Source: Candidatus Nanohalarchaeota archaeon
GTDB lineage: Archaea > EX4484-52 > B79-G9
Reading direction: 5' to 3'
DNA: 17,959 bases
Assembly (NCBI GenBank): GCA_017610525.1
Contig: JAFCBW010000006.1
Span: 1-17,959, forward strand
Within the stretch, counting starts at the first letter, position 1. The number at the start of each line of letters is the position of its first letter. The notes below the pieces were generated by a model. That model worked only from the letters and a program-made list of their open reading frames with translations. It had not been told where the DNA came from and ran no database searches. Shown in pieces: positions 10,631-17,958 of the stretch. A program made the position numbers and the translations under genes.

Positions 10631-11304
10631 ATCTTCAACACAATACCATGAGAAGTCACTTCATATTCTATCCAGACACGATCATGCGCCGTATCTTTCA
10701 TCTTCGATATTCTCAAATACCTCTTATCCTCCTCAAACCTCATCTCAATCAACCCGTCAGTAAGAAAATTCAAAGTTGAGACAATCTTACTGTCATGTAC
10801 TCCTTCCTCAAGTGTAAGAAACACAGTCGAATCAGTTGAATTCGACTTCGCAATAAAATCATGCAAAAAAAGAGGCACCATTCGCGGATCTGAATACAAA
10901 AAAAGCGTTGATATAGAATCCGCAACCAACCTCTTATCACTTTTACCCATATCACGCAGTAAGTCCGTAAAAACCATATTAAGCTGATTAAGATCAGATA
11001 ACCCGTCAATTGCATACATCGAATTGCACCCGCTTCCTATCCTCCACGAAAAGCAGTCAAGAAAAGTCATGTTCCCATTGGTACGCCACCCGAAATGTTT
11101 CATAGACTCCCTGATAGCTTCCGGCCGGGTATCAAAAGTAACAAAAATACACTTCTCCTTTGCCTCAACACCTCTATTCAACACCTGTTCACAAAAGATG
11201 CTCTTCCCAACACCAGGGGGACCGATTAACAATATCGTCGAATCTTTCGGAAATCCTCCTCCGATTAAGGCATCAAAATGTTTAATCCCTGACGGCTCAC
11301 GCAT
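10627..11304 (-). CDS. KaiC-like RecA-family ATPase lacking the EE pair
   Basis: This 225-aa single KaiC domain has Walker A GPPGVGKS (28-35) and Walker B RLVADSIS. The position where active KaiC proteins have two catalytic glutamates (SFEE in the forward paralogue) reads TFDT, so ATP may be bound with little hydrolysis. The archaellum regulator ArlH, a KaiC relative that docks on the motor ATPase ArlI, is similarly considered a weak ATPase. By analogy this protein may bind the pilus ATPase in an ATP-dependent way; that is inference. I prefer ATG 11304 (GGTG upstream) over GTG 11310. It is the last gene of the reverse operon, starting 18 nt after the V4R stop, and its stop overlaps that of the convergent pilus ATPase. 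Confidence 0.85.
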   Translation of the reverse strand: MREPSGIKHFDALIGGGFPKDSTILLIGPPGVGKSIFCEQVLNRGVEAKEKCIFVTFDTRPEAIRESMKHFGWRTNGNMTFLDCFSWRIGSGCNSMYAIDGLSDLNQLNMVFTDLLRDMGKSDKRLVADSISTLFLYSDPRMVPLFLHDFIAKSNSTDSTVFLTLEEGVHDSKIVSTLNFLTDGLIEMRFEEDKRYLRISKMKDTAHDRVWIEYEVTSHGIVLKI

Positions 11305-11322
11305 AAACACACCACATCCACT

Positions 11323-11835
11323 TTAACCGGCACGCGCCACAAACTCGCAGCAGTCATCCCCTAATCCCCCACAAAGAGTCTCCCTCACAACCACCCTCTT
11401 CTTGAGTTTCGCTTCAAGAAACCCTGCAATAATACCTGCTTCAAAATAACAAATCTGCTTTTCCACAGGACACATACCAGCACAACTACTACAATTCTCC
11501 AGCCTGTAAACATACCTTGCACCTGACTCCCCAACCAGCTTCAATTCACCTAGTTCCGCCTCCACAAAAAAATCTTCCAGAAAAGCATTCGCATCCGCCA
11601 TATTATCCGAACCGCACTTACCCGCCAAAGAATTCTTTGCAAACTTTTTTCCCGCCATATAAAGCGCAGAAAAATAACCTACACTCAACCACTCCAGCGA
11701 ATACACCAATAATCGCTTAGAGATATTATGGTTGCATGACTTTTTGTCCTTAAAGAATACATCTAACTCATCATCAATCACTTTCTTCCATGAATCCTCC
11801 ATTATCATCCACCATCTCTCAAATACCCAATTCAT
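11323..11835 (-). CDS. V4R-domain protein, putative small-ligand or redox sensor
   Basis: In this 170-aa protein the C-terminal half fits the V4R (4-vinyl reductase) fold: ENCSSCAGMCP...ICYFEAGIIAGFLEAKLKKRVVVRETLCGGLGDDCCEF (about 114-165). V4R domains bind small hydrophobic ligands and often carry a conserved cysteine cluster. Here C115, C118, C122, C129, C155, C162 and C163 give an unusually cysteine-rich pocket that could hold a metal or Fe-S centre. The N-terminal 1-60 is helical with tryptophans (WVFERWWM). The start overlaps the stop of the upstream membrane-protein gene by ATGA, so the two are translationally coupled. Family call is from motif spacing; ligand unknown. Confidence 0.75.
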   Translation of the reverse strand: MNWVFERWWMIMEDSWKKVIDDELDVFFKDKKSCNHNISKRLLVYSLEWLSVGYFSALYMAGKKFAKNSLAGKCGSDNMADANAFLEDFFVEAELGELKLVGESGARYVYRLENCSSCAGMCPVEKQICYFEAGIIAGFLEAKLKKRVVVRETLCGGLGDDCCEFVARAG

Positions 11836-12104
11836 ACCTTATGCGAAGAATAAAGCCTGTAAAACCCGACCAGCAATAAAACCGACCCTGCCCCAGATAA
11901 AACCAGATGATATCCTCCAGCCAAACCGACATTCATAAGCGCCCTCACAAAATCCCCTGCTCCTAGAACCACAAACCCTGCTGAAATCACAAGCCAATAT
12001 TTTTCAATCCCGCAAGAAAGCGACGAATACCGATATACAAACCATGCAGACAGCACAAGCAAAGTTGCCGTAACCAGATAACTCATAAAAAGTATATCAT
12101 ACAT
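11832..12104 (-). CDS. small polytopic membrane protein of the V4R-KaiC operon
   Basis: This 90-aa protein has about three hydrophobic helices: ILFMSYLVTATLLVLSAWFVY, a middle one around YWLVISAGFVVLGAGDFV, and LVLSGAGSVLLLVGFYRLY. I do not recognise it. The ATG at 12104 is chosen because GAGGAGG lies 9 nt upstream; a start 33 nt earlier would add a basic LYIKLRRRRE lead that covers this SD. It overlaps the previous gene by 8 bp and the V4R gene by ATGA. Arrangement suggests a membrane-embedded sensor or anchor working with its partner membrane protein, the V4R protein and the KaiC-like ATPase. Confidence 0.7.
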   Translation of the reverse strand: MYDILFMSYLVTATLLVLSAWFVYRYSSLSCGIEKYWLVISAGFVVLGAGDFVRALMNVGLAGGYHLVLSGAGSVLLLVGFYRLYSSHKV

Positions 12105-12381
12105 TTCTCGTCTCCTCCTCAATTTTATATATAGCATACATCACAAGAGCCGGACCGATAGGAAGAACAATCGCGTGATATATATCAAACAACTCCAGAT
12201 TAAGATATATATTCACAAGTGGAAGAACAGCACTCGCCACCCAGTATATCGACAGGCCCCAAAAGAAGAACTTCCAAAATTCAGGAATATCCCTATACTC
12301 AAAAAATCGATTCAGAAACCTATTAAAAAAATACAATGAGACTAAACCAACAACCAGATAAAAGTACATCATATATTCCAT
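12097..12381 (-). CDS. small three-helix membrane protein, first gene of the V4R-KaiC operon
   Basis: This 94-aa protein has three hydrophobic helices (about 6-23, 35-60 and 70-87) and a charged turn RFFEYRDIPEF between the first two, ending KIEEETRNV in the cytoplasm if the topology is N-out. Function unrecognised. The ATG at 12381 is preferred because a TATA-like ATATATAAG lies about 27 nt upstream, giving a leaderless transcript; an in-frame ATG at 12426 lies upstream of that box and would include it. The next gene overlaps its end by 8 bp. Confidence 0.65.
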   Translation of the reverse strand: MEYMMYFYLVVGLVSLYFFNRFLNRFFEYRDIPEFWKFFFWGLSIYWVASAVLPLVNIYLNLELFDIYHAIVLPIGPALVMYAIYKIEEETRNV

Positions 12382-12402
12382 ACATACCATAATAGTTAGA
12401 AA

Positions 12403-12412
12403 CTTATATATA
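12403..12412 (-). promoter_or_regulatory. TATA box of the reverse V4R-KaiC operon
   Basis: On the reverse strand, TATATATAAG sits about 27 nt before the ATG at 12381. It faces away from the forward KaiC promoter at 12461, making a compact divergent control region of about 115 bp. Confidence 0.5.
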
Positions 12413-12460
12413 TGAAGATTCACCATATAACATCTTGGATTCTATTAGACAATTAAAACA

Positions 12461-12469
12461 GTATAAAAA
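12461..12469 (+). promoter_or_regulatory. TATA box of the forward KaiC-like gene
   Basis: GTATAAAAA lies about 31 nt before the TTG at 12497. GTGAT at 12487-12491 may add a weak SD, so the transcript is leaderless or has a few leader bases. Confidence 0.5.
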
Positions 12470-12496
12470 TCCACACACTCATTGACGTGATTTAAC

Positions 12497-13189
12497 TTGA
12501 TAGAAAAAATAAAAACCTACGTAACAGGTCTCGACGAAATCCTGAACGGAGGCATCCCGAAAGGAAACGAAGTACTGATAGCAGGTCCCACAGGCTCCGG
12601 AAAAACCATACTCTCACTTGAGTTTCTCTACAACGGCGCACTAAAAGGCGAAAAAGGTCTCTACGTATCCTTTGAAGAAGATGAAAAAGCAATCGTGAGA
12701 AACATTGCAGAAATCGGCCTGGACATCTCAAAGCAGGTAGACAACAAGATGATCCGCATCATAAAATACGACCCTTACAGGTTCGAAAACCTCACAGACC
12801 TACTGTCCATGAACATAAAAGAAACAGGTGCAACAAGAGTCGTCATCGACTCCATCACCGCGATAAACCTCTACATTCAGGAAGCAAAAGATATACGCAA
12901 AATACTCGTCGACATACAGACCATCCTAAGAGACAACAACTGCACAGCATTTCTTATATCAGAAATACCATCAGAAAACAACAAGATGATAAGCCGGTTT
13001 GGAGTCGAGGAATTCGTCTCAGACGGCATCATCATACTATATTACACACATGTAAGCTCAGAATTCTCAAGATCAGTATTAGTGTGGAAAATGAGAGGAT
13101 CCACCCACTCAAGAAAAATACACCCATTCAAGATATCAAAAGAAGGAATTGTCATTTATCCACGCGAAGAGGCCCTGATAAAACTCTAG
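12497..13189 (+). CDS. KaiC-like RecA-family ATPase with the catalytic EE pair
   Basis: This 230-aa single KaiC domain has Walker A GPTGSGKT (30-37), the EE pair E60/E61 (SFEEDEKAI) and Walker B RVVIDSIT with D118. The ending EFVSDGIIIL ... RSVLVWKMRGS ... HPFKISKEGIVIYP is the standard KaiC-family finish. KaiC-like proteins in archaea act as ATP-dependent regulators, ArlH in the archaellum being the closest functional precedent. The start is TTG at 12497, supported by upstream GTGAT and a TATA box. The probable true start of the TadC-like gene is 22 nt after its stop, so it likely heads the pilus membrane/pilin operon. It shares a domain with the reverse-strand KaiC-like protein, but that one lacks the EE pair. 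Confidence 0.9.
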   Translation: MIEKIKTYVTGLDEILNGGIPKGNEVLIAGPTGSGKTILSLEFLYNGALKGEKGLYVSFEEDEKAIVRNIAEIGLDISKQVDNKMIRIIKYDPYRFENLTDLLSMNIKETGATRVVIDSITAINLYIQEAKDIRKILVDIQTILRDNNCTAFLISEIPSENNKMISRFGVEEFVSDGIIILYYTHVSSEFSRSVLVWKMRGSTHSRKIHPFKISKEGIVIYPREEALIKL

Positions 13190-13209
13190 AATACAACACA
13201 AAGTGGTAA

Positions 13210-13353
13210 GATGCTAAAAAAAAAAAGAAACAGCGCATACATGACCCTTCACTATCAGAACTAAAAACATTTATAAACTCAAAGGGACTGGTTGAAGAAA
13301 AAAAATCACGCCAGACAGCATATTCCCAAATCCTTTCAAAAATTACCGCATTC
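13210..13353 (+). other. in-frame 5' extension of the TadC-like gene behind an A11 tract
   Basis: Upstream of the first in-frame start (TTG 13354) the same frame stays open from 13210 and encodes a credible cytoplasmic segment (KKKKKQRIHDPSLSELKTF, then EEKKSRQTAYSQILSKITAFL). An ATG at 13211, 22 nt after the KaiC stop, is one base out of frame with it; the tract at 13216-13226 is a run of 11 A. One extra A would join MLKKKKKQRIHD to the rest. Either an assembly indel, a mutation or slippage on the A tract explains this. Confidence 0.6.
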
Positions 13354-14256
13354 TTGGACACAATACTAAACATAAAACACATAAGAAACTATAAAACATT
13401 CTCAAACATGCTTTTTACAGGCCTCAGCAACAGAACATCTGCCTATTTCAATCCCCTCAAAAACGCCCTGGAATCCACGAACATCGACATACTGCCAAAC
13501 ACATACCTCACATTATCCTTATCCACATCCTTCCTCGCAGCTATCTGCTCAATATTCATAATACTCTTCGAAACAACAATCATCCCTATGAACTCCATCG
13601 CACTTGCCCTCGGCCTCCTCTTCATACCCCTGGTATCTTTCTTAATAGTATTTTCAATTTTCTACATGTACCCATTCCAGAGAGTCCACCAAAAAGCACT
13701 AAATATCAACACTAACCTTCCCTTTGCCATCAACCACATGGCAGCCATAGCATCCGCAGGAGTTCCGCCGGTAAAATGTTTTGAAATGTTGGCAGAGTTC
13801 AAAGAATACGGGGATGTCTCAGATGAAGCAAAAAACATAGTACGCAGAGTAAAAGTCTTCGGGGAAGACATCACACAATCCATAAAGTACGTCGCACAAA
13901 GGACACCCTCAAGAGACTTCAAAGAACTGCTATACGGGATACTATCTGTTATCGAAAGCGGAGGCAACCTAAAAGAATACCTGAACGAAATGGCACAACT
14001 GGCATTATTCAACTACAAGCTCTCACGAAAAAAATACATCCAGTCATTATCCACATATGCTGACATCTACACCGCCATCCTTATAGCAGCGCCACTGTTT
14101 TTAGTAGCCATCCTATCAATCATGAGCATTGTACCGGGCCCCGGCTTTGGAGGCATATCAATCATTTATTTCATGAGTATGGGCATATACGTAATCATCC
14201 CCGTATTAAATGTAGCATTCCTAATATTCATTACCTACACACAACCAGACATCTGA
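13354..14256 (+). CDS. TadC/ArlJ-like pilus assembly membrane protein 1
   Basis: A type II secretion F-domain (T2SF) membrane protein forming the platform on which the ATPase acts. The span given (300 aa from TTG) has two membrane helices (about 51-73 and 82-106), a cytoplasmic T2SF domain with FAINHMAAIASAGVPPVKCFEML and LLYGILSVIESGGNLKEYL, then two more helices (about 235-260 and 268-295). Coding sequence clearly begins earlier, near 13211, but is interrupted by a one-base shift in an A11 tract (see previous entry), so the full protein would be about 348 aa. The second T2SF gene follows 6 nt after the stop. Family call is firm; start is not. Confidence 0.88.
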   Translation: MDTILNIKHIRNYKTFSNMLFTGLSNRTSAYFNPLKNALESTNIDILPNTYLTLSLSTSFLAAICSIFIILFETTIIPMNSIALALGLLFIPLVSFLIVFSIFYMYPFQRVHQKALNINTNLPFAINHMAAIASAGVPPVKCFEMLAEFKEYGDVSDEAKNIVRRVKVFGEDITQSIKYVAQRTPSRDFKELLYGILSVIESGGNLKEYLNEMAQLALFNYKLSRKKYIQSLSTYADIYTAILIAAPLFLVAILSIMSIVPGPGFGGISIIYFMSMGIYVIIPVLNVAFLIFITYTQPDI

Positions 14257-14262
14257 TGCACT

Positions 14263-15174
14263 ATGAAACTCAAAAATATCTATCAGGAAAACAAAGAAAT
14301 AATGACAGTAATCCTATCCATACTCTCAGGAAGCACACTGGTTCTGATAAACGTACTAATAATCAAAAGCGACAACTTCATGTTCACAGCCACCAATATT
14401 ATCTCAGTAGGAATCGTATGCCTCCCGATAACTCTGATATACTACAAAAGATACAAAAAAATACAGGCATACGAAGAAATATACCCTGACTTTTTAAGGA
14501 CCATTGTCGAAGGTCTCAATGGTGGCATGTCACTTCCGCTCGCAATCAACTACGCTTCAAAAAGCAACTATGGCATCCTGACACCAGAAATCAAAAAACT
14601 CGTTGCCCAGATGTCATGGGGAATCAACTTCGAAAATGCCCTGCAAAACTTCGCTGTTTCCATAGACAGCCCGATCATCACCAGATCAATATCCACCATA
14701 ATTGAATGCCACAGATCCGGTGGAAACATCGCAGACGTCTTAAGCTCTGTAAGCGGCTCGCTCATTGAGATTGAAAAAATCAGGCGGGAACGCTCAATGA
14801 TGATATCAAGCCAGATGATGACAGGATACATAATATTCTTTGTTTTCATCCTGGTCATGATCGGCATCAGGGAATTCTTCCTGTGTGGGTTCGGCGATTT
14901 TGGCAGCACAAGCATAGACTCCGAAAGCGAAACACTCTTTGAGAGTTCCTCTATCAGCAAAGACACACTGGATAAATTCGGAGAAATGTTCACGCATCTT
15001 GCAATAATACAGGGATTCTTTGCAGGACTGACCATCGGAAAACTATCAGAAGGGCGACTAAGCGCTGGCGCAAAGCACTCGCTAATCATGGCACTGTCAG
15101 GTTACCTGGCACTGACACTCGCCCATGAACTCATCATAGTCCTGGGTTTCAGCTGCGAACAACGATTCATATAA
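14263..15174 (+). CDS. TadC/ArlJ-like pilus assembly membrane protein 2
   Basis: This 303-aa second T2SF membrane protein has N-terminal helices at about 15-35 and 42-65, a cytoplasmic domain with YPDFLRTIVEGLNGGMSLPLAI and IIECHRSGGNIADVLSSVSGSL, then helices near 185-205 and at the C-terminus. The phrase GFFAGLTIGKLSEGRLSAGAKHS near the end is typical of the ArlJ/archaeal T4P platform family. Two adjacent T2SF proteins would form a heteromeric platform, as in Tad systems (TadB/TadC). It starts 6 nt after the previous stop without a clear SD, likely translationally coupled. Confidence 0.9.
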   Translation: MKLKNIYQENKEIMTVILSILSGSTLVLINVLIIKSDNFMFTATNIISVGIVCLPITLIYYKRYKKIQAYEEIYPDFLRTIVEGLNGGMSLPLAINYASKSNYGILTPEIKKLVAQMSWGINFENALQNFAVSIDSPIITRSISTIIECHRSGGNIADVLSSVSGSLIEIEKIRRERSMMISSQMMTGYIIFFVFILVMIGIREFFLCGFGDFGSTSIDSESETLFESSSISKDTLDKFGEMFTHLAIIQGFFAGLTIGKLSEGRLSAGAKHSLIMALSGYLALTLAHELIIVLGFSCEQRFI

Positions 15175-15265
15175 TCTACACCACACAATCCAAAACCATA
15201 GAACAATCGGATAACGAGAACACTCAAAGCACATTTATACCAGACCTCCAAAAAATCATAGCAAA

Positions 15266-15276
15266 GATATATATAC
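15266..15276 (+). promoter_or_regulatory. candidate TATA box of the pilin genes
   Basis: GATATATATAC lies about 68 nt before the pilin ATG; a second TATA-like element (CATTTATACC) is near 15230. A separate pilin promoter would allow higher pilin than machinery expression. GAGGAG at about 15323 serves as SD for the ATG at 15339. Confidence 0.45.
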
Positions 15277-15338
15277 TAGATTAGCCCTATAATTTATGTC
15301 AGAAACCCATAAAGAATACTCTGAGGAGTTAGAAAACC

Positions 15339-15878
15339 ATGATATTTTCAAAAAGAAAAGGAGTAAGCCCACTCATTGCAGCAGTGCTGCTGATTGCATT
15401 CACAATGGCTGTCGCCGCAATCCTGACTGCATGGATTGCTGGCTTCACACAGGAACACAAAGATAAAAGTGACGAATTTGACAGAAAAATAAGCTGCGCA
15501 TACTCAAACATTGAACTCGACAGGGACTACGCTAAATGGGACTCAACAAACAACATATTCTACGGCTTCGTCTCAAACACTGGCGTTGACGCCATCACAC
15601 TCACCAAAATCGAAACTTGGGTAGACAACAAAAAACAACTGCCAATAAAACTAAACGCTAGCGAACCAACCCTCACAAGCATTGAAAAAAATGATTACCT
15701 TGAAATCTACGTAAACCTAAGCAGCGCATTCTCAAGCGGCGGGTCCGAGCTTACCAAAATAAAATTCATCACAGAATGCGACCCGGTATTTGATTCTATC
15801 ACCCAGCCGCAAGGCGGCTGGAATTCATTCACATGGCCCGTACCAGATAAAACACTAGCCAATGATAACTCACAATAA
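15339..15878 (+). CDS. archaeal type IV pilin 1
   Basis: This 179-aa protein has a class III signal peptide: basic MIFSKRKG, then VSPLIAAVLLIAFTMAVAAI, the archaeal type IV pilin N-terminal helix. Prepilin peptidase would cut after G8, leaving V at the mature N-terminus and the helix to form the pilus core. The rest is a beta-rich exposed head with C50 (ISCAYS) and one later cysteine (TECDP), which could form a disulfide, and N-glycosylation sequons such as NAS and NLS. GAGGAG upstream gives strong translation. The second pilin follows 8 nt after its stop. No prepilin peptidase gene lies in the window. Whether it is the major pilin cannot be told. Confidence 0.92.
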   Translation: MIFSKRKGVSPLIAAVLLIAFTMAVAAILTAWIAGFTQEHKDKSDEFDRKISCAYSNIELDRDYAKWDSTNNIFYGFVSNTGVDAITLTKIETWVDNKKQLPIKLNASEPTLTSIEKNDYLEIYVNLSSAFSSGGSELTKIKFITECDPVFDSITQPQGGWNSFTWPVPDKTLANDNSQ

Positions 15879-15886
15879 TAATATTT

Positions 15887-16351
15887 ATGTACCGTAAGGG
15901 AGTATCACCACTGATAGCTGTAGTTATTTTGATAGCTTTCACTTTGGCAATCGGCGGATTTCTTTCAAGTTGGCTCCAAGAACTGGTACACTCACAAGCA
16001 GACACTGCCACTGAAAACTCAGATGCCGGCTGCATCTACGCAACATTCAACGCAGAAGACGCAACATACAATGCATCAAGTAACAGCAAACTGATCTTTG
16101 ATATAGTCAGCACAGGCACACGTGACATCAGCATAAAACAAATAACAATCACTGCTATGAACATGAGCCGCCAAGTCTACACAAGCCCCGCAAACTTCAC
16201 AGGAACAATAACAGCAGGAGACGAAGTAGGAATTGTCCTAAACATAGACACAGCCATAATCCCAAACATCTCAAGAATAAGAATAATACCAAACGACTGC
16301 CCGCAAAACGCAGACGAAATCAAAAGAGACGAAATAACAATCTATAACTAA
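15887..16351 (+). CDS. archaeal type IV pilin 2
   Basis: This 154-aa paralogue of the preceding pilin has MYRKG then VSPLIAVVILIAFTLAIGGF, with predicted cleavage after G5. The head has two cysteines (GCIYATF and NDCPQ) in corresponding places, many NxS/T sequons (NAS, NMS, NFT, NIS), and ends DEITIYN. It starts 8 nt after the stop of pilin 1 without an obvious SD, so it is likely made by coupling and at lower level, as expected for a minor pilin. Its stop is 5 nt from that of the convergent serB. Confidence 0.92.
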   Translation: MYRKGVSPLIAVVILIAFTLAIGGFLSSWLQELVHSQADTATENSDAGCIYATFNAEDATYNASSNSKLIFDIVSTGTRDISIKQITITAMNMSRQVYTSPANFTGTITAGDEVGIVLNIDTAIIPNISRIRIIPNDCPQNADEIKRDEITIYN

Positions 16352-16356
16352 CAACA

Positions 16357-17538
16357 TCAATCTTTTACCCCAAGGACATCCAAAATCCCGACCAGATTCT
16401 CCTTTGAAATAGTACCCGAAGACACTTTCTTAAGCGCATCCTTAGCATTAAACGCAATACCTAACCCCGCATTCTGAAGCATCTGACGGTCATTAGCACC
16501 ATCACCGACAGCCACCACCTGCTCACGCGCCAAACCATACTCTCTCATCAACTCATCAATAATCTCCCCCTTCCTCCGCTCATCAATAATATCACCATCA
16601 ATCTCACCCGTCACCTTACCATCCTTTATAACAAGCTTATTAGCATACACATGATCAAAATGAAGCACATCATTCAGCCTATCCGTAAAATACGTAAACC
16701 CTCCACTTACAAGCGCAACCTTATACCCCTGGACCTTAAGCGCACGCACAAGCTCACAAGCACCAGTTGTAAGCCGCAATCCATCATAAACCTCCCGAAG
16801 AACCAACTCAGAAAGCCCGGAAAGCAGTCCCACCCTCTTTCTCAAAGACTCCTTGAAATCAATCTCACCATCCATCGCCTGCCGAGTAAGCGCCTTCACC
16901 TCACAATCAATACCCGTCCTCTTCGCAACCTCATCAATAACCTCAGCATCCACAATCGTAGAATCCATATCAAAAACCACAAGCCTTTTCTCCCTCTTAA
17001 ACACATCCTCCCGCAAAAACACAATATCCAACCCAAACGAATCACCTTTGCCACTGAGCAAATGCCTGACATCATCCGCACTCTTCCCACCTATATCAAC
17101 AAGCATCTCAATAGTAATCAGCTTATCGCGCGCAACAAGCGCAACCCTCAAAATATTCACACCCTCATCAGAAAGGCACCTGGAAATATCATATACCATC
17201 CCCACACGATCGTGCGCAAGAACAGACAGAACATAACGATTTTCACTCTTGCTCGTTATGGATTTCACATCCACTCCATCCTCAAGCCTATTCACCTCAA
17301 TATCAAAAGAAAGCTTTTCCCCAAGCGCACACAACATACCCTTTAGCTCGCGATAAGAAACTCCACTCTGATAAATATCGACAATCATAAACATAGAAAA
17401 CATTTTACGAATCACAGTATGCCCGATATCAATAATATTAACATCATTTTGCGCAAGCACACCGGAAATATCCGAAATAACCCCGCACCTGTCCTTCCCG
17501 GAAACATTAATCACAGCCCATTCCTTCGCCTTTGCCAT
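16357..17538 (-). CDS. serB: phosphoserine phosphatase with two N-terminal ACT domains
   Basis: This 393-aa enzyme performs the last step of serine synthesis, phosphoserine to serine. Two ACT domains (about 5-80 with GKDRCGVISDISGVL; 101-175 with AHDRVGMVYDISRCL) probably bind serine or another amino acid for feedback control. The HAD domain has motif I DMDST (190-194, D190 nucleophile and D192), SGG (278-280) and GDGANDRQML (345-354, motif IV). I start it at ATG 17538: a TATA box (GATATAAATT, reverse strand 17561-17570) sits about 27 nt upstream, making the mRNA leaderless, and an earlier ATG at 17592 would place that promoter inside the gene. Convergent with the pilin operon. Confidence 0.95.
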   Translation of the reverse strand: MAKAKEWAVINVSGKDRCGVISDISGVLAQNDVNIIDIGHTVIRKMFSMFMIVDIYQSGVSYRELKGMLCALGEKLSFDIEVNRLEDGVDVKSITSKSENRYVLSVLAHDRVGMVYDISRCLSDEGVNILRVALVARDKLITIEMLVDIGGKSADDVRHLLSGKGDSFGLDIVFLREDVFKREKRLVVFDMDSTIVDAEVIDEVAKRTGIDCEVKALTRQAMDGEIDFKESLRKRVGLLSGLSELVLREVYDGLRLTTGACELVRALKVQGYKVALVSGGFTYFTDRLNDVLHFDHVYANKLVIKDGKVTGEIDGDIIDERRKGEIIDELMREYGLAREQVVAVGDGANDRQMLQNAGLGIAFNAKDALKKVSSGTISKENLVGILDVLGVKD

Positions 17539-17560
17539 ACAACTAATAAACAAGCGCACA

Positions 17561-17570
17561 AATTTATATC
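17561..17570 (-). promoter_or_regulatory. TATA box of serB
   Basis: Reverse-strand GATATAAATT about 27 nt before ATG 17538; its position excludes the longer ORF start at 17592 and indicates leaderless translation. Confidence 0.65.
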
Positions 17571-17598
17571 TTGTGAAAAAACACGAATCCACCAGAAA

Positions 17599-17958
17599 TC
17601 AGTAAACATCAAGCAACACTTTATCATCAGGAAGAAAATCCACTACACGTGGCACATCATAACGAATCCACCAGACCTCATCTGTTATTCCACGTTTTCT
17701 GGCAGTACGCCACTTCTCCTCTAACAACCAATTCTCAACACGACAATCAGGACAGTTAAGATATTCTTTAAACGGACCTAATCCTATACCCTTATAACTA
17801 TCGACTTTCACGGAATGTGATATTATCTTATCACCTATATTACTCACATAATTTTGCGGATTCATCTTTACAGAAATCTCAGCACAGATGCTAATAAGTG
17901 ATCTCCAGAAACCCCCTATAGTCACTTCAAACTCACTAGGAAATGGAGACTCTTCCTG
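17599..17958 (-). CDS. unrecognised protein, C-terminal part only (runs off the window)
   Basis: The reverse frame is open from the window edge (residues QEESPFPSEFEVTIGGFW...) to a stop at 17599, giving 119 residues of a longer protein. An internal GTG at 17925 is not needed as start. Visible are a hydrophobic stretch FWRSLISICAEISV, a CPDC pair and a tryptophan-rich charged end (ENWLLEEKWRTARKRG ... EVWWIRYDVPRVVDFLPDD). Nothing identifies a family. It lies upstream of serB on the same strand, with about 60 bp between, but serB has its own TATA box. Confidence 0.6.
   Translation of the reverse strand, partial: QEESPFPSEFEVTIGGFWRSLISICAEISVKMNPQNYVSNIGDKIISHSVKVDSYKGIGLGPFKEYLNCPDCRVENWLLEEKWRTARKRGITDEVWWIRYDVPRVVDFLPDDKVLLDVY

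Noticed and set aside
15804..15820. GC-rich hairpin (CAGCCGC-AAG-GCGGCTG) as a terminator
   Set aside because: It lies within the pilin 1 reading frame, with no T-run and coding continuing normally after it.
16651..17346. 231-codon forward ORF opposite serB
   Set aside because: Antisense shadow; serB on the reverse strand has all ACT and HAD motifs.
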